Positions 10,453 through 19,138 are shown, numbered from the stretch's first letter. The stretch: 64,000 nucleotides of DNA from Woronichinia naegeliana WA131 (GCA_025370055.1 CP073041.1:3100001-3164000), one strand, 5' to 3'. Translations and numbers: made by a program. Notes: generated from the sequence alone by a model not told the origin.

Positions 10453-11034
10453 TTATCGAGTTGTAAACCGTTGGATTGCCTCCAGTCGGGAAGGCATCAT
10501 TACGCATTCCTCCAGTAGTGCAATATCTAAATTTGGCAGTAATTTACTGGTTGGAGTTTCCTGGTAGCGATCGCCTTCTAAGACGTAAATCACCAATTTT
10601 TCAGCTTGCCATATCCAAACTTCTCGAATACTAAGCCGTTGATATTTTTCCAGTTTTTGGGGACTACCACTGGTGACATTAACCTCGATCGCCAAATCAG
10701 GATGTTCTTTTTTTTCTCCTAGATAATAGGATTCATCTGGCTCAAAAGATACCGATTTTTCTTTAGATTCACGGGTCGCACTACCGACTGGAATAAATTG
10801 AATTCCTTGTTGCCAAAAATAAATCCCTAACAAAATGGCAATCATGCTTTTAATTGTTTCGTGGTACTCACCCAGAGTCATGAACTCAATTACTCCGTCT
10901 AGATAGGTCATACGCAGTCCAGATTGCTGTTCCATCACCCCTTGAATCGCCTTAAAATCCTGCCAAGAATGGCGACCAGGTAAGACAAAACGTTGGTTTT
11001 CGGTAAGGATGGGCGGAGAAGTGACAACGGTCAT
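10453..11034 (-). CDS. Uma2 family putative endonuclease (DUF820)
   Basis: The 193-residue product from the ATG at 11032-11034 (MTVVTSPPILTENQRFVL) has the Uma2 fold signature: the SWQDFKAIQ helix, MTYLDGVIEFMTLGEYHE, then the PD-(D/E)XK-type core PDESYYL...HPDLAIEVNVTSG...KLEKYQRLSIREVWIW. The acidic residues of PDLAIEV and the Lys in KYQRL are where the family places its metal site. Uma2 proteins are abundant in cyanobacteria; most have no assigned biological role, although the fold is that of restriction nucleases. A GTG start 12 codons upstream (11070) is possible. It lies in a run of conflict-type genes. Confidence 0.85.
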   Translation of the reverse strand: MTVVTSPPILTENQRFVLPGRHSWQDFKAIQGVMEQQSGLRMTYLDGVIEFMTLGEYHETIKSMIAILLGIYFWQQGIQFIPVGSATRESKEKSVSFEPDESYYLGEKKEHPDLAIEVNVTSGSPQKLEKYQRLSIREVWIWQAEKLVIYVLEGDRYQETPTSKLLPNLDIALLEECVMMPSRLEAIQRFTTR

Positions 11035-11100
11035 GGGGACTGCTCTCTGCTTAGATGGCAAATGCGACACTCTCTATCTTAATGACTTTTGGAATAAACA

Positions 11101-11142
11101 GTGATCGCCCTTTTCAATTACAAACAACAAAACCGCGATCGC
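11101..11142. repeat. 42-bp HIP1-bracketed interspersed repeat, copy 2
   Basis: The left HIP1 site is GTGATCGC, one base off consensus, and the right one is perfect; the core is ttttcaattacaaac. It lies immediately downstream of the MazF-like gene. Confidence 0.7.
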
Positions 11143-11147
11143 ACTTT

Positions 11148-11486
11148 TTAGGAGCGTAGAATATCATACAAAATATTTACAATTAAGGTTCGAGTTTTTA
11201 AGGATAATAATCCTAGCTCACGCTGAATCAGTGAAGCTCGAAGTGTTACCAAGTGATCAAGCCTGATGGTTGATGATTTGCGAAGACCACTCATCATAAA
11301 ATCTGGATTTTCTGGTCTTAGAATAATATCTGTATGGAGGGGACTTTCGGGAATACGGCTGGTGATTAGAGCAAAGATAATATGTTGATAGACTCCAACT
11401 TTATTTGTTAGACAATAAGCAGGACGAACTTTACTGGAAGATAAATCTTCAAAGGGAAATTGAATCAAAACGATTTTACCCTTCAT
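11148..11486 (-). CDS. MazF/PemK-like toxin (type II toxin-antitoxin)
   Basis: MazF-fold toxins are ribosome-independent RNases neutralised by the co-transcribed antitoxin. The 112-residue product from the ATG at 11484-11486 begins MKGKIVLIQFPFEDLSSSKVRPAYCLTN, matching the GDIVLVDFPPTxGSEQxxxRPALVL pattern of the PemK/MazF family, with ITSRIP in the next strand. Its start codon lies inside the last codons of the upstream antitoxin gene (11-bp overlap, ATGAAGGGTAA), which points to translational coupling. The frame is also open upstream, but that segment overlaps the antitoxin and is rejected. Confidence 0.8.
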   Translation of the reverse strand: MKGKIVLIQFPFEDLSSSKVRPAYCLTNKVGVYQHIIFALITSRIPESPLHTDIILRPENPDFMMSGLRKSSTIRLDHLVTLRASLIQRELGLLSLKTRTLIVNILYDILRS

Positions 11487-11715
11487 TTGCCACAGGTTGT
11501 CCATCTTCAAGGGTATAAATATCTTCTTCTGAATTATGCAGAAAAGCAAAGCTAGGGTTATTTGCAACGGCATCTAGCCAGGTTTTTGCATTGAGTTCAT
11601 CCTCTGGGATCAAAAGAATAACACGCACAAACCTGGCCTTTTCTTGGGGAATGGGATGATCAAGTTGGATTTGCCCTTGGGTATTTAGAATACCAGTAGT
11701 TTCAATCGCACGCAT
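11476..11715 (-). CDS. Antitoxin partner of the MazF-like toxin
   Basis: The 79-residue product (MRAIETTGILNTQGQIQLDHPIP...) begins with a beta-strand-rich AbrB-like or DUF2281-like segment (GQIQLD-P-P, then RVILLIPED) and ends with an acidic tail, the usual arrangement of a DNA-binding domain and a toxin-binding tail. It is directly upstream of and overlaps the MazF-like gene. It probably binds its own promoter together with the toxin. The exact antitoxin family is not certain. Confidence 0.75.
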   Translation of the reverse strand: MRAIETTGILNTQGQIQLDHPIPQEKARFVRVILLIPEDELNAKTWLDAVANNPSFAFLHNSEEDIYTLEDGQPVANEG

Positions 11716-11786
11716 AGAAAAACCTAAAAGTAGTTATTTCATTTTAACATTAAAGCAATAATGAGAAGCTGTGACAATTAGCTACA

Positions 11787-11828
11787 GCGATCGCCTTTTT
11801 CAATTACAAACGAAAGAACCGCGATCGC
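11787..11828. repeat. 42-bp HIP1-bracketed interspersed repeat, copy 3
   Basis: Perfect GCGATCGC at both ends around ctttttcaattacaaacg. It lies between the mazEF-like and higBA gene pairs. Confidence 0.75.
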
Positions 11829-11858
11829 ACTAAAAAGTCATAAAGTTTGCATATCTCT

Positions 11859-12140
11859 TCAAGTTGTTATTGCCTGTTTAACGTCTTTAGGTTTATTCAA
11901 GGCTAGATCGTAGTTAGTCTGTAAATTCATCCAAAATTGTGGTGTGGTATTAAAAGCTTGAGCTAATAACCAGGCTATTTCTGGTGTAATTTTATCTTTT
12001 TCTTGAATGATTTCGTTAATTTGCTTTATTGAGATATTCAAATAACTTGCTAGAGTTTCTTGAGTAATATTCATCGGTTGGAGAAATTCTTCTAAGAGAA
12101 TAATTCCAGGATGGGTGGGGATGCGATTGGTAGGTATCAT
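11859..12140 (-). CDS. higA: HigA-type antitoxin (XRE-family HTH)
   Basis: The 93-residue protein begins MIPTNRIPTHPGIILLEEFLQPMNITQETLASYLNIS, the HigA/VapI opening (HPGEILREEFLEPLGLSQ), with the HTH in ETLASYLNISIKQINEIIQ and the closing FNTTPQFWMNLQTNYDLALN of the family. HigA binds HigB and represses the operon. It follows the higB gene on the same strand with a 5-bp gap, the toxin-first order typical of higBA. Because higB is split by an IS, the original promoter is separated from higA by 3.3 kb; transcription may now start inside the IS. Confidence 0.88.
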   Translation of the reverse strand: MIPTNRIPTHPGIILLEEFLQPMNITQETLASYLNISIKQINEIIQEKDKITPEIAWLLAQAFNTTPQFWMNLQTNYDLALNKPKDVKQAITT

Positions 12141-12304
12141 ATTATTTAATCGTGATAGTCAATAATTTGGACTTTGCTAACGTTACCATTTTGCCATTGA
12201 AAGATAATTCGCCATTGATTGTTAATCCGAATACTGTGGAATCCTTTCAGATTGCCCTTAAGTGCTTCTAAACGATTGCCTGGCGGACTTTTTAGGTCAT
12301 CTAA

Positions 12305-12364
12305 CTTTTCAACAGAGTTTAAAATATCCAATTTCTTTTCAACAGAGTTTAAAATATCCAATTT
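12305..12364. repeat. Exact 30-bp tandem duplication inside higB
   Basis: Two identical 30-bp units beginning cttttcaacagagtttaaaa lie head to tail and keep the reading frame. Confidence 0.95.
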
Positions 12365-12587
12365 ATTCAAGGCTTTTCGAGTGATCTCAGAGGGGATTTT
12401 TCTTGAGTCTCTGCTATTTAGGGCTTGCTGAAAAAGTCAAAAAACGAAAGAAATGTGGGTTAGGGAAGTATGGACTGAAAAAGCATAGATAACTTATCCT
12501 TATGGAAACAAATCAAAATACAGATTTTGTTTAATCTATTGTTCCTTTCTGTCTAAAAAGGTCAACACAAATCACTCCTCACAAAAG

Positions 12588-14189
12588 CTGACTTTTCCCG
12601 TTAAGTCCAAAATCCAGCAATGCAAACTTCTAGAGGCTTTATCTGGCAAGGGTTTGAGTAATGATTCTCTTGACAGGAAAAAAATATTCTGAAGCCATCA
12701 TCCCGCTTATCGTTCAAATTTCAAAAACAAAGGATGAAGGGAGTATGAGACTGTAAAATGGAGAAAATCTTAAAGGGCAGGTCAAAAAATGTTGGAATGG
12801 TGGACAAAAAACTTTGCCAGTTGTGAATTGGGAGACGAGAGGCTAAACAATCGTGCCTTCTCGATTGGGAAAAAGTTAAGTGAGGGGTTTGGAAAAGCCT
12901 TATCAGAAGTGTTTAAGGGAGGAAACGAGTTAAAGAGGGCCTATGAATTTTTGGGAATCCGAAAACAGACTTTGTCAAGATAATAGAGCCGCACTGTGAA
13001 ATGACAACTGCCGCCGTAGAAGAATATAAGATAATGCTATCAGTCGGAGATACGACCTTCTTAGATTATCGCAATATCAAGGAAAAAAGGGAAGGGTATG
13101 GGCCGACTGGAAAAGGAGGGAATGGATTAATACTGCATAGTGCTTTAGCAATTGAGCCAGAAAAAGGACAAGTATTAGGTTTATTATGGCAAAAACTGTG
13201 GAATAGGGAGGTAAAAGAAAAGCCCCCAACAGATGAAACGGCGAAGCAGAAAAAAGAAAGACAGAAAGAACAAAGAAAAGCAGCTCGTCAAAGACCATTT
13301 GAGGAAAAAGAATCCTACAAATGGGTAGAGGCTCTAAACACCTGTGAGAAACAGGTAGAAAGTTCAACGAGGGTAATTCATGTATTTGACAGAGAAGGAG
13401 ATGTTTCAGAAGTCTTTGACTCAGTGCGTCAACTCAAGCATACAGGAGTGCTGGTCAGAGCGTCTCATAATCGTAGTTTAGACAAAAATAGTGAACGACT
13501 TTGGCAACATTTGGAATCAGAACCGATTCGTTTTCATCAAGAAATCGAGATTCCGAGTACAGGAAAAAGAAAAGCACGGAAGGTTAAGCTTGCCGTCCGA
13601 TTTTGCTCAGTTAATCTACGAACTCCCTATCGTTTTGATAATCGTGACCCGTTGAATGTCTATGCTGTTTATGCGACAGAAATCGATTGTCCCGAAGGCG
13701 AAACTCCTTTATCTTGGATGCTTCTGACTACAGAAGTTGTTGAGACTATTGAGATGGCTGTCACTATTCTTCGTTGGTACACCTACCGATGGCGGGTTGA
13801 AGAATTTCATAAAGTCCTTAAGTCTGGTTGTCAGAGTGAGCGTTATCGACTTGCCTCTGATGGAATGAAAACTCTTTTGGGTTTTTTAAGTGTCATTGCT
13901 GTTGAACTTTTACACGTTACTTATCTTCATCGTACCCAGCCCGATGCTCTCGCGATTGAAATTCTTAATCCTCTTCAACTTCAGGTGTTAAAAGCAGCCG
14001 CCTCTCAAAAACTTCCCCCTATTTTGACTGTTGCTTGGGCTGTCGAGTCTGTTGCTTTTCTTGGTGGTTATCTTGAACATCGTCGTAAAACTCCTCTCGG
14101 TATCCAAGTCCTTTGGCGCGGTTGGTTGAAGTTGCATGACCTTTGCCAAGGCTGGCAGCTTGCAATCCGCACTTAACGGGAAAAGTCAG
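12588..14189 (+). mobile_element. IS4-family (Tn5-like) insertion sequence, copy 1
   Basis: A 1602-bp element with perfect 19-bp inverted repeats (ctgacttttcccgttaagt) and a 10-bp target duplication ctcacaaaag (12578-12587, 14190-14199). It sits inside the IS5-like element. A second copy of the same length lies at 52064-53665. Confidence 0.93.
12789..14176 (+). CDS. IS4-family (Tn5-like) transposase in two frames, copy 1
   Basis: Frame 1 (12789-12983, 64 aa) encodes the N-terminal EWWTKNFASCELGDERLNNR, typical of Tn5/IS50-like enzymes, and ends shortly after AYEFLG. Frame 2 (from about 12960, listed from 13001, 391 aa) carries on as NPKTDFVKIIEPHC and holds the catalytic core: SVGDTTFLDY (first Asp), VFDREGDVSEV (second Asp), and the YREK-type segment YTYRWRVEEFHKVLKSG. 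A -1 shift at ttttTGGGaa restores one protein of about 460 aa. The copy at 52077-53464 has the same break, so it is either an inherited mutation or a programmed frameshift. Confidence 0.8.
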
Positions 14190-14238
14190 CTCACAAAAGA
14201 GAGGAAAATTAACACCATTTTTCACAAGAAAAACGACT

Positions 14239-15601
14239 CTACAACTTTTTACTTTTTGTCTTCTGAAGTAGAGTAGAAAGATTCATTACCAAAAAGTTCA
14301 TCGCAATTACCGTTTCCGAGGTCTCAGGTAGTTTGGCCATCACTCGACCAAGACTAAATTTCCTCTTTCCCTGTCCGAATTTACCCTCAATGGCATTACG
14401 CACTCTTTCATCTGAGCGTGCCTCTTTCTTTTTTTCTTTGCTCACCTCTTTCGGCGGTCTTCCCAATCGGGGACCACTCATTCTTATATCCCTTTCTTTA
14501 CAATAAGCTCGATTCGCTTTTGTTCGATAGATTTTATCCACATGAACCGATTCCGGATAACATCCTGTTTCCCTTTTATATTCTTCTATTCGCGCTTGTA
14601 AATCTCCCGATTCGTTGTAATTATCCCAACTTAATTTGTCTAAGAAGACAAAGCCATTCACATTACTTGCCGATATTTTAGCTCCAAACTCTACTGCTTT
14701 TCCCGCTTTTCCACGCACTATTGGACGCACGTGAGGTTGGCTTACACTCACAATTCTGTTTTCTACTTTATTTGTCTTTTTTTCATACATTTCTAACTGT
14801 TGCTCATACACTTTTCCTATCGTTACAAGCTCTTCTTGCTCTTTTTTCGTTAGTTTTTCTAACTTTGCTCCCTCTTCTATCATTTTTTCTATATCAGACA
14901 AGTTTCTTTTTATATATCCTAGTTGTTTTTTTGTTCCTTTTCTTCTTTCTTTTTTTGACACACGACGTTTTTTTGCTATGGCTAAGTACTCTTTTCTTGC
15001 CACTTCCCTATAAGTCCTCGGCTTTTCTTTCCTTTTCTCTTTTATTTCTTCATACAGCTTATCTATTATTTTTTCTGTTTTTTCTCTTGCATCATTCAAT
15101 ATTCCTATATCCGTTGGATATTTTATATCTGCTGGTGTACAAGTCGCATCTAACAATAACTTTCCTTCATTTTCTTTTTTTTCTGACGCTACACCCGTCG
15201 CTTTTTTTTCTATTTCTTTATTAATTTTATTTATTTATTAATTCCATTCCTATTTTTTTACGAAAATGAACCATCATTGACGCATTAAATGCTTCTTTGC
15301 TACTATAGCTTTCCATTCCTATAAAGTACTGTAAATAAGGGTTCTCTTTTATTTGTTCTACTGTTTCTCTGTCACTTTTTCCTGAAATTTCTTTGATAAT
15401 TAATGCTCCTAATGCCATTCTAAATGATTTGGCTGGGGCTCCTTTTTTTTCTGTGAAGTTTTTTGCATATTCTTCCTCATATTCTTCCCAGGGAATCATT
15501 TTTGACATTTCTATCCAACGATTTTCTTCGTCTAACTGCCCGCCGAACAGATTTTTCAAGTTTTCTGGTGTTTCAATTGAGTACTGTTGCTTTCGGTACA
15601 T
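14239..15601 (-). pseudogene. IS5/IS1182-like transposase, copy B, frameshifted
   Basis: Frames at 15227-15601 (124 aa) and 14239-15156 (305 aa) match the intact 452-aa protein at 36209-37567. A 4-bp duplication in the ATAA-rich stretch near 15230 (codons for GMELINKINKE) causes an early stop. Beyond that the copies are almost identical, so the mutation is young and this copy cannot make full-length enzyme. Confidence 0.9.
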
Positions 15602-15810
15602 CTGCTTTCTCTCTTCTTAATGCAATGGTTTTGAGGCATTCTACCCTATTTTCGTGCATTCTAGCGGTTCTTAATTCGCCTACTATTTTTCTCCGTAAAG
15701 GTTTCAGCTTTTTTCAGCAAGCCCTATTTATACCGTTGAATAAGTCGGCAGTTGCTTGATTGCCAAAGGACGTAATCAATTTTTTGCTTTGAGGTTAGTG
15801 TTTATCATTT

Positions 15811-15850
15811 TATCGCTCTTTTCAATCATAAACAATAAAACTGTGATCGC
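15811..15850. repeat. Degenerate copy of the HIP1-bracketed repeat
   Basis: tatcgctcttttcaatcata followed by gtgatcgc resembles the 42-bp unit at 10345, 11101 and 11787, but both HIP1 sites are decayed. Confidence 0.5.
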
Positions 15851-15880
15851 CCTTTCTCAAATTCTATTTTCACATTAACC

Positions 15881-16086
15881 GTAGGGGTTTGGTTTCCAAA
15901 TCCTTTCCCAAATTATTTCCCAAATTCAATTCCATTTCCAATCACAATTATTAAAAATAATCGCCCATATTTAAAAATGTTATTCTCGAATTTCGTTGTT
16001 TGCAATTGAGAGATTAGGGAAAGCTCAAAAAGCAGAAATATGGGATAGACATTGAAGATTGGGGATTTGGAAACCAAACCCCCTAC
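15881..16086. repeat. 206-bp MITE-like element
   Basis: A 23-bp terminal repeat, gtaggggtttggtttccaaa plus tcc at the left, is matched in reverse by the right end (one extra G). The interior is AT-rich and has no coding frame. No second copy is visible in this window, so mobility is inferred from structure alone. Confidence 0.55.
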
Positions 16087-16134
16087 ACTGTACTAAAAAC
16101 TCATGGGTAAAGGGAAAAGGGGTAAAAGGATAAG

Positions 16135-17583
16135 CATCCGTGTCAACTTAAAGGAATGGGTTCCCAAATTTGTTGATTGAGAGCGGCCTTTTCTCGATGT
16201 CGCTTTCTCTCAGCTTTGACCAAACCAAATAACTTAGCACGTTCAGCCAGATAGGTTACTGTATCAGGCTTTTCTCCTCTAGCAATAGCCTTCGCTACAT
16301 AGTATAGACTCCGAAACACCATCTCTACTGAGATTTTTTCTTTCGGTTGATTTAGAGCAATCGCCACTTCCCCTACCAATTGATTTAAGACCGTATAGAA
16401 AATCAAAGTGCAAATAATCTGGATTTGGACACCATTCTTATTCCCTACCCATAAATAGGCTAGTCCTAAAAGTCTTTTCGTTAATAAAAAGGCTTCTTCG
16501 ATTGTCCATCGTCTTCGATATAAATCACAGACCTCTTCGGCGGACAGTTGTTCGGGAGACAACACATTTGTTAAATACTGATACCAGATTGTTCCCCATA
16601 ATACTGAGACTAATCTCACCGGATGCTTGCAAGGATTAGAACGGTAATTTCCCATAATGATAATCTCATCTCTGTAATGACTACCTTGAGACAATACTTG
16701 TTTGGTTTTGTAAGATGTACCCGCTCTAAATCTGGTTAGAAAAAACTTTTTAGCTTCTGTTAACAAATCAAACCACACAAAGCTAAAAAATCCCATATCT
16801 ACGAGAATTAAACCATTTTCTGGTAATTTAGCTGCCAATTCTTCACACCATATTTTATCATTTGATTTATCATTTTCTGTGTACCATAAAGTAACGGGTC
16901 TTTGGGTAAAGGCTTCCACTACCATCATTATTTTACCCCCCAATTTACTCTTTTCTTCTTTACTTATTTTCATATTTTTCCTTATCTGCTCTAGCGTTGA
17001 GCCATCTGCTATCCACACTGCACTAAACTTTTCTCTTATTTTTTCCCATTTTTCTCCTACTTGGAGCTTCTTCCCTTTTTCGGCTGCTTTTTCTAACACT
17101 CCTTTTAGTAATATTGCAAATATTTCGGCTGGCACATTCATCATTCTTTTTGATACTGCCTGTTTGCTTACTTTTAATGATGCTACCCATAGCAATCCCT
17201 CTTCCTCTAACAGTCTTACCGCTTCACTTATACCCGCTATTTGACGATACACTATACTTAACACTAATGCCACCATTACTGGTAAATTTAGCACCCTATC
17301 TCTCATCATTTTCTCATGAGTTCCCTGTAAATATTTTAATGGTGTAAACATTGTGGGTTCTAGTAATTCAAACAACTCTTTTGTTATTTCAGGGATTTCT
17401 ACCCCTGGCTGATTTGTCTTACGACGTAAGTCTGGGTTTCCTTTTCTCCGAGGATGTTGTCTTGCCATTTGTTTTTTGCTCACTTTTTTATATACTAACC
17501 TTTTTTTCAGCCTACTCTTACTTCCGCCTGCTTTTAGGCTAATCTTTTGTGAGTAGGCATTTTGGCTTAAGTTGACACCAATG
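16135..17583 (-). mobile_element. IS4-family insertion sequence (1449 bp), intact copy
   Basis: Ends are catccgtgtcaactta at the left and, reversed, cattggtgtcaactta at the right. The copy at 23058-24506 has the same length and ends. I find no clear target duplication. Confidence 0.8.
16143..17468 (-). CDS. IS4-family transposase, intact
   Basis: The DDE transposase starts most plausibly at the ATG at 17466-17468 (MARQHPRRKGNPDLRRK), giving 441 aa; the frame stays open to the element end and beyond. Catalytic landmarks are VWIADGSTLEQI (first Asp), LILVDMGFFSFVWFD (second Asp) and the Y(2)R-(3)E-(6)K-like YRRRWTIEEAFLLTKRLLGL. The basic N terminus (KSRLKKR, RRKGNPDLRRK) suits DNA binding. 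This copy has no stops, so it could supply transposase for the damaged copy at 23 kb. Confidence 0.88.
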   Translation of the reverse strand: MARQHPRRKGNPDLRRKTNQPGVEIPEITKELFELLEPTMFTPLKYLQGTHEKMMRDRVLNLPVMVALVLSIVYRQIAGISEAVRLLEEEGLLWVASLKVSKQAVSKRMMNVPAEIFAILLKGVLEKAAEKGKKLQVGEKWEKIREKFSAVWIADGSTLEQIRKNMKISKEEKSKLGGKIMMVVEAFTQRPVTLWYTENDKSNDKIWCEELAAKLPENGLILVDMGFFSFVWFDLLTEAKKFFLTRFRAGTSYKTKQVLSQGSHYRDEIIIMGNYRSNPCKHPVRLVSVLWGTIWYQYLTNVLSPEQLSAEEVCDLYRRRWTIEEAFLLTKRLLGLAYLWVGNKNGVQIQIICTLIFYTVLNQLVGEVAIALNQPKEKISVEMVFRSLYYVAKAIARGEKPDTVTYLAERAKLFGLVKAERKRHREKAALNQQIWEPIPLS

Positions 17584-17714
17584 GCAAGCCTTGCACCCCT
17601 ACGAATCCCCAAGATTTTATGTAGGGGCGAATTGCGGTCAGTGAGTTTATCGAACTGTGGTCAGTCAGTCTATCAAACTGTGATCGCTCTTGAACTCAAA
17701 AGCAGAAAACACAA

Positions 17715-18396
17715 TTATTTATTAAGATTTTCATCGGCTTTTTGATGATAATATTCCGCCTCTTTTTGCAACTGGACAGTGCGAAGTTCTAGGAAAATCA
17801 ACGAGTTTACTAGGGTTTCAGCCCCCAACGCCCTTCAAACCTCTTCAAGACTTATAATCGCTGAAAGACTTTCAAAGCAAGGCTTTTAGGCGTTTTGTCA
17901 AAATGTCTGACAGAGAACTTCGCACTCACCAGTTTTGCAAGTAATCTGCCTGATTAAAAGACCCCTCACTTGCCCAACTTGCGGCCCGATCCTCATAATG
18001 CTTTGCCCAGCCCTCATTATTAGCCGCCGCCGCATAATCTGGAGTCGCCTCACGGGGGATCACCTCAGCATGAAAATTACTGGCGGATAGATGCTCAAAA
18101 CTGGGGGTTTCGATCTGCATAGAATTGTGTAGATGATCAAGACCAGAATTAAAATCAGTCCCAGAGAAAGCAATACAGTCAGAATGCACTATTTCGTTAG
18201 GATTGAACTCGTGGGAAAAACTATTTGAGAGATCATAAGAATGAAGATCAATTCCCTGAGACATGGACTCGACATTACTGGAATAAGTTGAATTCAAATC
18301 ATGATTGAGATCACTGAAATGCTGTCCTCCATGATCAATCACTCCGTCAGGTAAATGATGAGTGCCGACGATTTCTCCATGACTTAAAATATCCAT
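17715..18396 (-). pseudogene. Acidic hypothetical protein, split near its C terminus by a MITE
   Basis: From the ATG at 18394-18396 the frame encodes 156 residues (MDILSHGEIVGTHHLPDGVIDHGG...), rich in His, Asp, Asn and Ser, ending NQADYLQNW and a stop on the edge of an inverted-repeat element at 17778-17926. Beyond that element the minus strand reads QLQKEAEYYHQKADENLNK and stops at 17715, a natural continuation (LQNW-QLQKEAEYY). No signal peptide or known domain is visible. Function unknown. Confidence 0.6.
17778..17926. repeat. 149-bp MITE-like inverted-repeat element
   Basis: Left end agtgcgaagttct and right end agaacttcgcact are perfect complements; outside them ttgcaactgg and ccagttttgcaa extend the pairing with gaps. 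It supplies the stop codon of the 156-residue frame. No coding content. Confidence 0.6.
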
Positions 18397-18779
18397 ACTG
18401 TTCAACCTTGAGTTAGTAATTTACAGTTCATTGGAAAATCTCTGCATAACTAACCCAATAAGGACGTTAGACAAAGTATTAGGGTATATTCTATCAATTT
18501 CCCTCAAAAAAGCACCCCTTTTAACAAAAATTTATTGATTCTACCTCAGATGATGTTGGCTTTTCTCAACTTAACCTACGCTCAGGACGATTTGAGGTAC
18601 TTTCCGCGATCGCTTTTTGATGAGCGTTGAGACGGCGATCAACTATTTTGCAGTTTATAATTGGGAGCAATCGCCTTGTCGTCTTCAAAAACCGCGATCG
18701 CTTTTGTTTTCTTCTAAAAGTTAAACTAGTGATGCCCATAAATTTTCATGAAGTGCTAAGTAAAGCGTAAAGCGATCGC
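18397..18779. other. Intergenic stretch with HIP1 sites
   Basis: About 380 bp holding two GCGATCGC sites (near 18607 and 18694), an imperfect HIP1-bracketed segment near 18635-18700 and AT-rich DNA upstream of the 17.7-18.4 kb gene. I see no gene or clear promoter boxes. Confidence 0.5.
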
Positions 18780-19040
18780 CTAATCATTTTTCAAAGTCAA
18801 CTCGATCAAACGTTGCATCTCTAGACGCAATCCCCTAAATTCAGAGGTTACAGTTTCCCTGTCTTGTATGGACTGTTCAACAAATTGGGTAACTTTCTCC
18901 TCTAATCGGGTAATGGCAGAAGCGTTTCGTTTCGTCATCTGGTCAATCTGTATCAGATCTTCACGGAACTGTTGGCCAAGGGTGAGGGTTATTTCCAGAA
19001 TTGATTCGATACGATCAAGGCGTTCGTTATCAGTGGGCAT
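18780..19040 (-). CDS. Small coiled-coil hypothetical protein
   Basis: The 86-residue protein MPTDNERLDRIESILEIT... has heptad-like spacing of Leu, Ile and Val through most of its length (LDRIESILEITLTLGQQF, ITRLEEKVTQFV, LRLEMQRLIELTL) and is almost all predicted helix. It is highly charged, without a signal peptide or membrane segment. Similar short coiled-coil proteins are common and unassigned in cyanobacteria. It stands alone, upstream of a MITE. The ATG at 19038-19040 is followed by an uninterrupted frame; the region before it is purine-poor in the SD position. Probably a real gene of unknown function. Confidence 0.6.
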   Translation of the reverse strand: MPTDNERLDRIESILEITLTLGQQFREDLIQIDQMTKRNASAITRLEEKVTQFVEQSIQDRETVTSEFRGLRLEMQRLIELTLKND

Positions 19041-19138
19041 CGGTTAAACTTTGTTTAGGTTTTGGAGAGAATTTCTCCTTTGCTGTTTTCAGCGTAGCGG
19101 ATTACTCGTAACGTAACGTTTTCAGTAGAGCCTAATTA

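Larger units (their letters stand above)
12421..15724 (-). mobile_element. IS5/IS1182-like insertion sequence, copy B, carrying a nested IS4-type element
   Basis: Terminal inverted repeats gggcttgctgaaaaa bound the element, flanked by tattta repeats (12415-12420 and 15725-15730). Subtracting the nested element (1602 bp plus 10-bp repeat) leaves 1692 bp, four bases more than the intact copy at 36086-37773; the extra four bases are the frameshift in its transposase. Confidence 0.88.
12146..15779 (-). pseudogene. higB: HigB-type toxin gene split by nested IS elements
   Basis: The 3' part (12146-12420) encodes the HigB core: LDDLKSPPGNRLEALKG...FHSIRINNQWRIIFQW...VQIIDYH. At 12420 the frame enters an IS5-like element. 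Beyond that element, at 15725-15779, the minus strand reads from a TTG start MITSFGNQATADLFNGIN, the normal HigB N terminus. Removing the element and one 6-bp repeat (tattta) rejoins FNGIN-SRDSRKIPSEIT in frame. The remaining gene also carries an exact 30-bp in-frame tandem duplication (12305-12334 and 12335-12364), repeating ten residues (KLDILNSVEK) in the helical N-terminal part. HigB is normally a ribosome-dependent mRNase; this copy should be non-functional. Confidence 0.88.

Noticed and set aside
14418-15224. Phe/Leu-rich open frames on the plus strand (and the equivalents at 36582-37388 and 33006-33269)
   Set aside because: They are antisense to the Lys/Glu-rich IS5-like transposase; the composition is a mirror effect, as shown by recurrence at each copy.
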